A DNA stretch of 42,769 bases, taken from an uncultured delta proteobacterium (lineage in GTDB: Bacteria > Desulfobacterota > WTBG01 > CAIYCZ01 > CAIRTM01). This document shows positions 15,572 through 23,340 of the stretch, piece after piece. The stretch is taken from positions 1 through 42,769 of the forward strand of contig CAIWCT010000219.1 in NCBI GenBank assembly GCA_903911225.1, given 5' to 3'. Position 1 is the first letter of the stretch. Every line of letters begins with the position of its first letter. The notes under the pieces are model-generated. The model did no database searches. It was not told the DNA's origin and saw only the letters and a list, made by a program, of their open reading frames with translations. The translations under genes and the position numbers were made by a program.

Positions 15572-17683
15572 TTATTTCGCAAAAAACCCCTTGTTTCTGT
15601 TACGCTCCCGCAATTCGCCGATCTTACCCTTATTCCAGCTGGAAATCTTGGTGAAGTAGCCGGTAATGCGGGTTATGCCGTCAACCTTATCCGACCCGCA
15701 ATGGGGGCAGGTCGGCTGAAGGCCACGAACAGTTCTGCCGCAGGCAAGGCAGTTGGTAAACTCAGGTGAAAACGCTATCTGGTCATTCTGCGTTTCCCGA
15801 AAAACCTTGATAACAAAATTTGACAGCGACTCCTTTGCCGGCTTGGACTCCCCAAGCCAGATATGGGTGATCGAACCCGCCTCAATAAGAGGATGGAAAA
15901 GCCCTTCGGTGCGCACGCGCTCTATTGGATTTTCGTTTGACCCGACAGGCAGGCAGGTAGAGTTGGTATAATAAATATGGCCTGTTGCGACGTCGCCGCG
16001 CACGAAGTTCTGGGCATGATCTCGGTAGTCGCGCAGGTCGAGTTTGGCAAAACGGTAGGCCGTGCTCTCGGCAGGTGTCTGCTCCAGTACGAAATGCATA
16101 TTATACATCTCGCTGTACTTTTTGCACAGCAGGCTCATCTCGGAGATAACCTTGAGCCCGAATTTGATGGCCTGCTTTGATTCCTGCAGGCCCTCGCCGG
16201 TGTGTATTTTGACAAGCTCATTCAACCCGACCATGCCGATCAGATATGATGCCCTGTGCATGCGCAAATAAGGCGATCCGTCGGTCGACATGGTCAGCAG
16301 CGCCAAGGGCCCGGTATCGCCAAGAGCAAGCAGGCTTTCTATGAAATATTTCTTCTGCAGATGGGCCTTAACAGCAAGTTCCATCATGGTGCGCAGGTTG
16401 TTAAAAAGGGCCGTATCATTGCCCTTGCTGCGGTACCCGAGGCGCGGCAGATTGACAGTCACATTCTGCAGCGCGCTGAAGCGCATCTTCCAGGGAGACT
16501 TAGCGTCCTCTATATCACTTGCATTGAGCTTGAAGCTCAAACGGCAGCACTCGGATATTTTTGCAGTCTCGCCGCGGTCGAAGACAAAATAGGTTGTGCC
16601 TTTTTCGCTTGCCACATCGCAGATATGATGCAGGAAGTCCTGCCATCCTTCGGTGCGGAAAAGCTTTTCAGTAATATGCACCAGCGGCTTGGGAAAGAAA
16701 AAAGGCCGGCCCGTGCCATCGCCCTCCTTGTACACGTCAAACAGCGCCCACACAAAGCGCTGCGCATCTTTTTCATACTCGCCGTAGGTTTTTCCCGTAA
16801 ACTCACCGCCCGGCCCGATGGCCGGCACATTCTCAAAATGTTTGGGCACTTCCCAATACAGATTGATATCAGTAAATATCGCCTGACCGCCCCGCGCCAC
16901 AGCCTGCTGCGAGAATTCATATATCAGCATCTGCGCAAGCTGTTTGACCTCCCGGTCGCTGCGGCCTTCAAGATAGGGGGCAAAAAAAAGATTCACGGCG
17001 TCCCAGCCGATGGCCCCGGCAAAATGGCTCTGAAGTGCTGCGGCAAACTTTACCATATGCGCCAGCAGCACTTCAGGCTGCCGGGCGGGTTTGGCAATAG
17101 AAAGAGAATTGGGCAGGCTCAAGCCGAAACGCTTGATGTACTCAAGTGACTGGCCCGAGCAGTATGGCCGGTCGATAAAGCCGAGGTCGTGCAGGTGAAT
17201 GTCGCCGCGCATATGGGCATCGCCCACATCAGCAGTAAACACCTTGAGCAGCGCATATTCCTTTTTAATGCCTTCGGCAAGGGTCAGATTAGTGGCCTCG
17301 GGACAGTGGGGGACATTGGCGTTTTCCTTATTGGGATGCAGTATCATCTGATCCACATCATAGAGCGGCACACCCAGGCGGGTATGTTTTTTGCGGGCTT
17401 CTTCAAGGCCGCATTCGATAAGCTTGGCGTCAACCAGTTCGCGGATCAGGGGCGCTGTGACGAATTTAATGCCTGCCTTGACAATTATATCCTCAACTTC
17501 AAGACTAATCCGGTTGGCCACATCACTGGGAACATCAGCCTCGCGAACCATAGCGTCCACGATTTTTTGCCGGTCCCAACCTGTCAGATTTTCGCTTGAA
17601 GTCCGGACAAAAAGAGTCAAATCCGTGGTTTCGTGCACATCCACAGGCGCCTGTCTCTCTTTTAGCTCAACCAGAGACCCCAT
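15572..17683 (-). CDS. nrdD: Anaerobic (class III) ribonucleoside-triphosphate reductase
   Basis: Oxygen-sensitive glycyl-radical enzyme that makes deoxynucleotides from ribonucleotides. The N-terminal ATP-cone (about 20-100) has SENLTGWDRQKIVDAM, a regulatory site. The barrel contains HLHDLGF, GAIGWDAVN and SECCRLSF with candidate active-site cysteines. A zinc site CLACG ... CPHCG lies near the end, followed by RITGYF, whose Gly (about residue 675) would carry the radical. The ATG at 17683 is chosen because GGGGGAGGG stands directly before it; an ATG 30 bases upstream has no ribosome site and would leave almost no leader after the predicted promoter. Length is 703 aa. First gene of nrdD-redoxin-nrdG. 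Confidence 0.95.
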   Translation of the reverse strand: MGSLVELKERQAPVDVHETTDLTLFVRTSSENLTGWDRQKIVDAMVREADVPSDVANRISLEVEDIIVKAGIKFVTAPLIRELVDAKLIECGLEEARKKHTRLGVPLYDVDQMILHPNKENANVPHCPEATNLTLAEGIKKEYALLKVFTADVGDAHMRGDIHLHDLGFIDRPYCSGQSLEYIKRFGLSLPNSLSIAKPARQPEVLLAHMVKFAAALQSHFAGAIGWDAVNLFFAPYLEGRSDREVKQLAQMLIYEFSQQAVARGGQAIFTDINLYWEVPKHFENVPAIGPGGEFTGKTYGEYEKDAQRFVWALFDVYKEGDGTGRPFFFPKPLVHITEKLFRTEGWQDFLHHICDVASEKGTTYFVFDRGETAKISECCRLSFKLNASDIEDAKSPWKMRFSALQNVTVNLPRLGYRSKGNDTALFNNLRTMMELAVKAHLQKKYFIESLLALGDTGPLALLTMSTDGSPYLRMHRASYLIGMVGLNELVKIHTGEGLQESKQAIKFGLKVISEMSLLCKKYSEMYNMHFVLEQTPAESTAYRFAKLDLRDYRDHAQNFVRGDVATGHIYYTNSTCLPVGSNENPIERVRTEGLFHPLIEAGSITHIWLGESKPAKESLSNFVIKVFRETQNDQIAFSPEFTNCLACGRTVRGLQPTCPHCGSDKVDGITRITGYFTKISSWNKGKIGELRERNRNKGFFAK

Positions 17684-17725
17684 AAGCCCTCCCCCTTTAA
17701 TAGTATCGGTCATTTTGTATGAAGC

Positions 17726-17757
17726 ATTATATAAACCACAAGATATGGGGCTGTCAA
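17726..17757 (-). promoter_or_regulatory. Sigma-70-type promoter of the nrdD operon
   Basis: On the minus strand a perfect TTGACA (17757-17752) precedes an overlapping -10 region TATATAAT (17733-17726). The spacer is 18 bases to TATATA and 20 to TATAAT. Transcription would begin near 17719, about 35 bases before the ATG at 17683. Confidence 0.7.
17737..17750. promoter_or_regulatory. NrdR-box-like operator
   Basis: CACAAGATATGGGG matches 11 of 14 positions of the NrdR consensus core (CACWATATATWGTG) as I remember it. It lies between the -35 and -10 of the nrdD promoter, where NrdR repressor boxes often sit. A second, weaker AT-rich match starts 30 bases further upstream at 17767. NrdR boxes usually occur as pairs about 31 bases apart. 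No nrdR gene is in the window. Confidence 0.55.
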
Positions 17758-17962
17758 GGAGATTTGTTTAATATTTTAAAGTACTTTTTACCGCAAAAAA
17801 AACATTCTTTTTTCCTAAGATTTTACGGTTAGTTAGTATCCCTAACCAAAAAATTCCTTGAAGAAAAAATTTGCCGTTTCTGGCATAACACGACAATATT
17901 TTGAAACTATTTACAACATAGATTGTTTTTTAAGCTTTAAAATCAATAGAAACATACGATGC

Positions 17963-18001
17963 AACTTCTCAAAGCCTTGCAAAATAAGGCTGAAAGAAGT
18001 T
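17963..18001. ncRNA. Long hairpin, possible small RNA or regulatory structure
   Basis: AACTTCT (17963-17969) pairs with AGAAGTT (17995-18001), and inside it AGCCTT (17973-17978) pairs with AAGGCT (17986-17991). A symmetrical 3/3 internal loop and a 7-nt terminal loop complete the structure. Thirteen perfect pairs in an AT-rich intergenic area are unlikely to be random. No T-run follows on the plus strand, so it is not a typical terminator. No matching promoter or known family was recognised. Confidence 0.4.
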
Positions 18002-18075
18002 CCTTGAAAAAAGGATTCATGTTCGGGATAGTGCAGATATAAAAAAATAAATTAAATCAGACAGTTATAGTCACT

Positions 18076-18204
18076 ATGCGGGAAGGAACGTGTGGAGTTG
18101 TGCAAGCGACAATCGAAAACCTCAAATACATGCCTGCTTCACACTGCGGGCAGACGGCTTGCGGATGTGGGTGGGAGGCAAATCACATACAAATAAATGA
18201 TTAA
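18076..18204 (+). CDS. Possible Cys-rich 42-aa micro-ORF
   Basis: An open frame from ATG at 18076 to TAA at 18204 encodes 42 residues with four cysteines, including the cluster HCGQTACGCGW near the C-terminus. There is no ribosome-binding site and no hydrophobic leader. No family was recognised. It could be a chance frame or the remnant of an older gene; it is listed because the local GC rises above that of the surrounding intergenic DNA. Confidence 0.15.
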   Translation: MREGTCGVVQATIENLKYMPASHCGQTACGCGWEANHIQIND

Positions 18205-18315
18205 AACAACTTTGTTATGTTTGCCGCGGCAACAATAGCGAGCACAGTTTAGCATGATCTCACAATACATTATGCTTTAGTAACAATTCTTTTCAATTAC
18301 CTGCCATAGTTAAAG

Positions 18316-18687
18316 TTAAGACCGCTTCCAGTATCTAAACCCAACACAATCAAAGGACAGGTTCTCGCACTTATCCAAATATTTAAATCTGATCAAGCCC
18401 AGCAGAGCAAATCCTCTGCCCGGCGAATCGCAGTCATTGGAAAATTTGATCCAGGGGCCGAACTTTGAATAATTAATGCTGCCTTGCACATCATAATGTT
18501 CCGTCTCTACCGTTGCAGTAAGATCTGTAAAGAAAGTAACAAAAGTCCAATCCTGTACGGAATAGCCAATATCGTCAGGCTTGGTAATCACACAATTACA
18601 ATAATAGGTGGCATCACGCAGATATTCTGTTTCCATAGCAAAGCTGAGTGTCGGCATAAGCAGCAGCACAATAAATATTTTTTTCAC
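18316..18687 (-). CDS. Small secreted Cys-containing protein of unknown function
   Basis: Not recognised. The GTG at 18687 is chosen because AGGAGG stands four bases before it and because the product then begins with a clean signal peptide (KKIFIVLLLMPTLSFA). The mature part is about 105 residues with six cysteines (YYCNC, NDCDS, DKCENLSFDC) and many aromatics, suggesting a disulphide-stabilised periplasmic or secreted domain. An upstream in-frame ATG at 18720 would spoil the signal peptide. It is AT-richer than its neighbours and stands alone between nrdD and rnhA with its own probable promoter, so it may be acquired or fast-evolving. Confidence 0.65.
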   Translation of the reverse strand: MKKIFIVLLLMPTLSFAMETEYLRDATYYCNCVITKPDDIGYSVQDWTFVTFFTDLTATVETEHYDVQGSINYSKFGPWIKFSNDCDSPGRGFALLGLIRFKYLDKCENLSFDCVGFRYWKRS

Positions 18688-18772
18688 ATCACCTCCTGTG
18701 GGGTACCCATTTAGGCACATCTCTTAACAACATAATAACCAGCAAGCTTAAAGCCCTTCAATATACAAATAT

Positions 18773-18781
18773 ATTATAACA
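18773..18781 (-). promoter_or_regulatory. Extended -10 promoter for the small secreted protein
   Basis: On the minus strand TGTTATAAT is a perfect extended -10 (TGnTATAAT). Transcription would start about 80 bases before the GTG at 18687. No -35 match is visible, as is usual for extended -10 promoters. Confidence 0.45.
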
Positions 18782-18857
18782 GAAAAAATAGTGCGAGGGA
18801 AATGCATTGAGCTGTGCTTGTGTCGTGGTTTAATAATCCTGTCTGCGCATATTAAAA

Positions 18858-18891
18858 TTTACATCAGCTGCCGGCAATGCTAACCTAGCAT
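18858..18891 (+). promoter_or_regulatory. Candidate rnhA promoter with overlapping palindrome
   Basis: TTTACA (18858-18863) and TAACCT (18881-18886) are 17 bases apart. The perfect repeat ATGCTA-ACC-TAGCAT (18877-18891) overlaps the second box, as an operator would. The -10 match is poor, so the palindrome is the firmer observation. Confidence 0.35.
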
Positions 18892-18951
18892 ACCGATGAT
18901 GCATAACATAGCGCCGTATCAGTGCAGAAACCTCACCAGCAGGGAGTACCC

Positions 18952-19692
18952 GTGGAAACAAAGAAAAAATTTTATGCTGTAGCGCGGGGCCGCAATAAAG
19001 GCATATTTACCGCCTGGTTCGGACCCGGCGGTGCTGAAGTGCAGATAAAAGAATTTCCCGGCGCCCGCTACAAGGGGTTCCCAACTATTGAGGAAGCCCG
19101 CCAGTGGCTTGCGGATATGGCTTCCGGGGCGCTGTCTGTCGGAAAATCAACAGCCGAAAAAAAAAGCCCTGCTGCTGCAAAAGCTGCCCATGTGCCGACA
19201 GCTGCTGAGGGACGAATCATTATCTACACCGACGGCGGCTGCAGCTACAATCCCGGGCCTGGCGGCTACGGCGCAGTAATTCTTGATGGCGATGCCAGGC
19301 GGGAACTTTCAGGCGGCTTTCGCCTCACTACTAATAACCGCATGGAACTCAGCGGCTGCATCGAGGGGCTCAAAGCCCTGCCCGCCCCTGCATCAGTTAC
19401 CCTGATCTCAGATTCGAAATATGTGGTTGATGCCGCAACAAAAGGATGGGCAAAAAAATGGCGCAAAAATGCCTGGATGCGCACTGCTACAGACGCGGCT
19501 GAAAACTACGACCTATGGGGACAGCTGCTTGATCTGTGTGACAAGCACAGCGTTGAATTTATGTGGGTGAAAGGCCATGCCGGCACGGCGGAAAACGAGT
19601 GCTGCGACCGGCTTGCAACCACCGCGGCAGCAGGCAAAAACCTGCCTGCAGATACAGCGTATGAAAACAAAAAAACCAGGATTAAGCAGTAA
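18952..19692 (+). CDS. rnhA: Ribonuclease HI with N-terminal hybrid-binding domain
   Basis: Degrades RNA in RNA-DNA hybrids. The N-terminal module (KFYAVARGRNKGIFTAWF, FPGARYKGFPTIEEA) is the caulimovirus-viroplasmin/RNase H1 hybrid-binding domain common in eukaryotic RNase H1. It is followed by an Ala/Lys linker (about 62-85) and the catalytic domain: YTDGG (D94), NRMELSG (E132), ISDSKYV (D154), VKGHAG (H209) and ENECCDRLA (D219). All catalytic residues are present. The GTG at 18952 is chosen because GGGAGT precedes it; an in-frame GTG at 18922 lacks a site. Length is 246 aa. It is convergent with the MFS gene about 100 bp downstream. Confidence 0.93.
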   Translation: METKKKFYAVARGRNKGIFTAWFGPGGAEVQIKEFPGARYKGFPTIEEARQWLADMASGALSVGKSTAEKKSPAAAKAAHVPTAAEGRIIIYTDGGCSYNPGPGGYGAVILDGDARRELSGGFRLTTNNRMELSGCIEGLKALPAPASVTLISDSKYVVDAATKGWAKKWRKNAWMRTATDAAENYDLWGQLLDLCDKHSVEFMWVKGHAGTAENECCDRLATTAAAGKNLPADTAYENKKTRIKQ

Positions 19693-19792
19693 CTCTGATG
19701 CTCCTGCCGGCACCCTCCCCCGACCTGTCTCACATGCCAGGGCTCTATGCATGAAAGCCTACACAGACAAAGCCGATCTGCGGCAAAGCCTG

Positions 19793-21001
19793 TCATGGAG
19801 AAGTTGATGCTTTGTTAGTAGATGTACCATGCCTGCAATCCGCAGCATCAGTACCTGTTTTATCGTGCAGAAGAGCTATCATTATGCCTGCCGCCATTGA
19901 TGCAATTGCACAGAAATTGAACGCTGCAAGATAATTCCGGAAATAATCAATCGCAAAGCCCAGACCAAAAGCAAAGACCATCATTCCGCCGTTAAAAACG
20001 GCAGAAAAAAAGGCATTGGCCCGGCCGCGCTCCTGCAGCGGTGCAAGATTAACCACATGGGCATTGAGCACAGGATAGAGAACGCCATGGGTGATTCCGT
20101 AGAGAATCCCCACTGTCACGAGCCATGCAACAGTCCCGTGGAAATTCAAAAGCATATTCATCACCGCTCCCACAAAAAAAATCGCCCCAACCAGCAGATT
20201 CGTCTGTGCCGTTGCGATAGGCTTCATAAAAAAAAGCCTTATAGCCACCAGCATAGCAGTATAGGTCACGAAAAACCATGAATAATTGAGAGCTGTATCG
20301 GTTCTGATAAAGTTGGGCAAAAAGGTGATAATGACGCCGAATCCGCCGCCAAAAATAAATGTCGCCAGAATATAGGCTGCAAATGTCGGCTGCCTGAAAA
20401 GCAACACCATGCTGGCCCACGTTTCTGTATCGTCCGCACGCCCCTGGCTGAGCAGCGGCATGCGGAAGGTAAGAACGAGGCTTGCGGCAATAAAGGCGCA
20501 GGACAGCATAAACAGCACCTGGTGGGGGCAGCCCCGGCTGAGAAGCAGCTCTCCTACTGCCGGGCTCACGGCATTTGTGATGGCGCCGGTGATACCGTAG
20601 ATGCCGATGGCCTCGGTTGCATCCTCCGGGGCTACGCTCTCAAACACGATGGTGGAGCCCATGATCATTGCAACCGAAAACCCGATGCCGTGCAGCACTC
20701 TGATAAACGGTATATACCAGGCAAGCGAGTCGATAAAAAGATAGGAGCCATAGGTGCACAAAAGCAGCACATAGCCCTGACGAAGCATGCGCACCCGGTC
20801 ATGCCCCCTGATGAGAGAGCCCAGGGCAAAGGCTGCTATGATGAAAAAAATTTTGTCGATATTATTTATGATGCCGATATAGGTTTCCGATGCGCCTAGA
20901 TTTTTTAGATAGACCGGCAGCAGGATGAAAAACGAGTTGCCCAGAAAAAAGCACAGGTTGGAAAGCGAAACGACATAGAATATGGGCGCATATTTTTTCA
21001 T
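19793..21001 (-). CDS. Major facilitator superfamily transporter
   Basis: Inner-membrane secondary transporter with about 12 hydrophobic helices and the usual two-fold layout. Seen: an opening helix YVVSLSNLCFFLGNSFF, a charged loop after helix 2 (LIRGHDRVRMLRQG, the MFS A-motif position), a mid-protein cytoplasmic loop with RADDTETW, and a short His/Thr-rich tail. It resembles drug or sugar-efflux-type members, but the substrate cannot be read. The ATG at 21001 is preferred; a GTG at 21010 is an alternative. The mscL gene starts the minus-strand run upstream and ends about 50 bp away. Confidence 0.85.
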   Translation of the reverse strand: MKKYAPIFYVVSLSNLCFFLGNSFFILLPVYLKNLGASETYIGIINNIDKIFFIIAAFALGSLIRGHDRVRMLRQGYVLLLCTYGSYLFIDSLAWYIPFIRVLHGIGFSVAMIMGSTIVFESVAPEDATEAIGIYGITGAITNAVSPAVGELLLSRGCPHQVLFMLSCAFIAASLVLTFRMPLLSQGRADDTETWASMVLLFRQPTFAAYILATFIFGGGFGVIITFLPNFIRTDTALNYSWFFVTYTAMLVAIRLFFMKPIATAQTNLLVGAIFFVGAVMNMLLNFHGTVAWLVTVGILYGITHGVLYPVLNAHVVNLAPLQERGRANAFFSAVFNGGMMVFAFGLGFAIDYFRNYLAAFNFCAIASMAAGIMIALLHDKTGTDAADCRHGTSTNKASTSP

Positions 21002-21050
21002 CTGCACCACGCTACAGCTGCATACCGCTCAGGCTCAACGTCACCCAGCA

Positions 21051-21473
21051 TCACCGGCTCGCCGGCTCCAGTTCCGACGTACAGTGCGGACACCGGTTTG
21101 CCTTGACCGGAATACTCAGGCAGCACCTGGGGCAATCCTTTGTTGTCGGTGCGTCTTCCTGCTTCATGAGTGCCACTGCCTTATTGACCGCCTTGATCAG
21201 CATGAAAATAGCAAAAGCCACTATAACAAAATCCACAACCGTTTGCATGAAGACGCCGTATTTAAGTGCTGCAGCTTTGTCGCTTGCTCCCAGCTTAAGC
21301 ACCAGGTCGGCAAAATTCATACCCCCCAGCAGCATGCCGATTGGCGGCATGATAACATCGTTTACCAGCGAGGTGACGATTTTACCGAATGCACCGCCGA
21401 TGATGATCCCGACAGCCATATCAATTAGATTTCCGCGAAGGGCGAATGTTTTAAATTCCTTCAGTATTGCCAT
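21051..21473 (-). CDS. mscL: Large-conductance mechanosensitive channel with C-terminal zinc ribbon
   Basis: Pore-forming inner-membrane channel that opens on membrane tension to release solutes after osmotic down-shock. Seen: N-terminal helix [17 protein letters not shown], pore helix [30 protein letters not shown] and a second membrane helix [19 protein letters not shown]. The usual short C-terminal helix bundle is replaced by a Cys4 tail (CPRC ... RCPHCTSEL), a probable zinc ribbon also known in some other bacterial MscL. The ATG at 21473 is chosen because GGAGGAGG lies just before it. Length is 140 aa. It lies 33 bp downstream of the YihY-family gene. Confidence 0.95.
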   Translation of the reverse strand: MAILKEFKTFALRGNLIDMAVGIIIGGAFGKIVTSLVNDVIMPPIGMLLGGMNFADLVLKLGASDKAAALKYGVFMQTVVDFVIVAFAIFMLIKAVNKAVALMKQEDAPTTKDCPRCCLSIPVKANRCPHCTSELEPASR

Positions 21474-21506
21474 CTGTGCCTCCTCCAAAATAAATTATTG
21501 AAAAAA

Positions 21507-22826
21507 TCACAGGTCCTTCAAACATGCATTGTCCGGCGACTCTTCAACAAGTCTTTTAAAAGAGGTGAGCCGCCGTTGCAGATCATCAAGCTCCGGACTT
21601 TCGGCCATATGAACCGGTGAGATACCGTACCCGTCAAAGGCCTCTGTCACAGCTGCAAGGGTCAGGTCGGCCGTGCTTTTTGCAGGCCGGTAAAAAACCG
21701 GGCCGGCACCACTATCCTGCGTTTGGGCAAGCATGCCGCAGGCGACAAGATCGTCAAGCAGCCCCTGCAGCAGGCGCCGCGGAACCTCAAGCAGGGATGC
21801 CAGGCCGTCAGCTGTGGGAGGCTGATCGCCATGCTCAAATTTTTTAACTATCACCTGTACCGCCCGTAGTGCCAGCACTCTTTTGACTGTACAACTCACC
21901 GCCCATTGATCGGTATCGTAGTCATACATATGAACAGCCTGACAGGCCCAGGAAATTGCAGCCCCCAGCAGCACAATGGTCCAGCTCATCTGGAGCCATA
22001 CCAGGAACAGCGGCAGCGCGGCAAAACCGCCGTACACGGCATTGTAGCCTGCTATGCCTATCTGAAATTTTATATATACCCACTGCATTATCTGGTAGGC
22101 GCTGCCTGCTATGATGCCCGCAATCACTCCCGGCACAAGCCTGACCCTGGTATTGGGCATGAAGATATACAGAAAGCTGAACAGCCCCCACATAAAAAAA
22201 TACGGCAGAAGCCCCAGACATGCCGAAATGAGCGGGCCTGCGCTTTCAAGCAGGGCCAGCTTTTTTGCAATAAGCTGGGCTTGGGCTGCTATGGTCACGG
22301 TGAGACTGCCGGACATGATAACAAGCAGCGGGCAAATGAGCATGGCAGACAGGTAGTCTGAAAACTTGCGGTTCATGGGCCGCGCCCTGACCACGCCCCA
22401 GATCGCATTAAACGAATCCTCTATATTGCCCAGCATCTTGATGACGGTCCAGAGCAGGGCCGCAACGCCGATGCCCGCAACAAGCCCACCCCGGGTGCTT
22501 TCAATCATGGCATGGGCAAATTCGATGATGCGCCGCACAGCCTCCTGCTGGCCCTGAAGGTTGTCAAGCAGCTGACGCTCCAGCAGCGCCTCAACCCCGA
22601 ATCCCTTTGCAATCCCGAAAAGCAGAGCTGCAACCGGCACAATCGAAAGGAGGGTGAAATACGTAAGGGCCGAGGCTTTCTGCTGGCACTGCGTCCGCAT
22701 GAAGACGCGCACCGACAGCATGGCAACCCGCACAGCACGGAGCCACAGGGCCCGTGCCCCATGAAGATCTTTCAGCGCCATGTTCCAGATATCTACGGAC
22801 AAATAAGCACTGATCTTTTTTATCAT
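21507..22826 (-). CDS. YihY/UPF0761-family membrane protein with winged-helix-like tail
   Basis: Inner-membrane protein of the YihY (once called RNase BN/BrkB) family. Seen: the conserved N-terminal KASALTYFTLLSIVPVAALLFG and about six membrane helices with AGIIAGSAYQIMQWVYIKFQ and GYNAVYGGFAALPLFLVWLQ. A C-terminal cytoplasmic part of about 120 residues (TADGLASLLEVPRRLLQGLL) looks like a winged helix. The ATG at 22826 is used, with AGAGGG upstream; a TTG seven codons earlier is possible. The RNase BN name is historical and should not be read as function. The transported molecule or role is unknown. Confidence 0.88.
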   Translation of the reverse strand: MIKKISAYLSVDIWNMALKDLHGARALWLRAVRVAMLSVRVFMRTQCQQKASALTYFTLLSIVPVAALLFGIAKGFGVEALLERQLLDNLQGQQEAVRRIIEFAHAMIESTRGGLVAGIGVAALLWTVIKMLGNIEDSFNAIWGVVRARPMNRKFSDYLSAMLICPLLVIMSGSLTVTIAAQAQLIAKKLALLESAGPLISACLGLLPYFFMWGLFSFLYIFMPNTRVRLVPGVIAGIIAGSAYQIMQWVYIKFQIGIAGYNAVYGGFAALPLFLVWLQMSWTIVLLGAAISWACQAVHMYDYDTDQWAVSCTVKRVLALRAVQVIVKKFEHGDQPPTADGLASLLEVPRRLLQGLLDDLVACGMLAQTQDSGAGPVFYRPAKSTADLTLAAVTEAFDGYGISPVHMAESPELDDLQRRLTSFKRLVEESPDNACLKDL

Positions 22827-23340
22827 AGCAGAGCCCTCTCTTATCAATTGACACTCCTGCCTTCAGCGGCTGCGCGCTCATGAAAGTCTGCCATGCGCAT
22901 CAAAGCTCCATATCCTGCTGCGCCATTATGGCTCATTGCAAAACATGAGATACTGCAAGGTGAAGATGCACGAAATATTGCATACCATATAGTACAAAAC
23001 ATTTCGCAATTAAATACAAAAAACACCATGCTTTACTGGCTGATTCACACACCGCTCTGTTCCCAAACCCTTACGCATCAGAGAATCAGTCAGACACCTT
23101 CTACATGATTGCAGTCTGCACGGCAATGCAAACAATAGCTGCCTCACCCTCTTTTTTACATTTACCTTGACACACAAACGCCCTTAATTTATATTCTGCC
23201 CATCCTAAAGAGTTCCCGTCAACGACAACCTTGACCAGCAGGATGCAGCCAGGTATCTTTACTTGTACCCGTTGCAAATCAGCGCATCTCTGATCCTTGT
23301 ACCCTTTAAACCCCTATGCCGACATTTAATTGTAGAATCA
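22827..23340. other. Intergenic region with a strong plus-strand promoter
   Basis: About 514 bases between the divergent YihY-family gene and the B12-binding radical SAM gene. It holds the promoter at 23167-23195 and about 140 bases of leader before the ATG at 23341. No RNA gene, repeat or supported open frame was seen in 22850-23160, which is likely to hold the opposite promoter. Confidence 0.5.
23167..23195 (+). promoter_or_regulatory. Near-consensus sigma-70 promoter
   Basis: TTGACA (23167-23172) and TATATT (23190-23195) are separated by exactly 17 bases, 6/6 and 5/6 matches. It would drive the B12-binding radical SAM gene with a leader of about 140 bases. Confidence 0.75.

Larger units (their letters stand above)
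17758..18315. other. Long AT-rich intergenic region upstream of nrdD
   Basis: About 560 bases between the nrdD promoter and the small secreted protein gene, without a confident gene. Contents: an inverted repeat GGTTAG (17827-17832) / CTAACC (17842-17847); a long hairpin at 17963-18001; and a short Cys-rich open frame at 18076-18204 (the latter two listed separately). No tRNA-like sequence was seen. From about 18205 to 18315 I see nothing. Confidence 0.5.

Noticed and set aside
16256-17149. A 297-codon open frame opposite nrdD
   Set aside because: It lies wholly within a complete class III reductase gene and has no recognisable domain.
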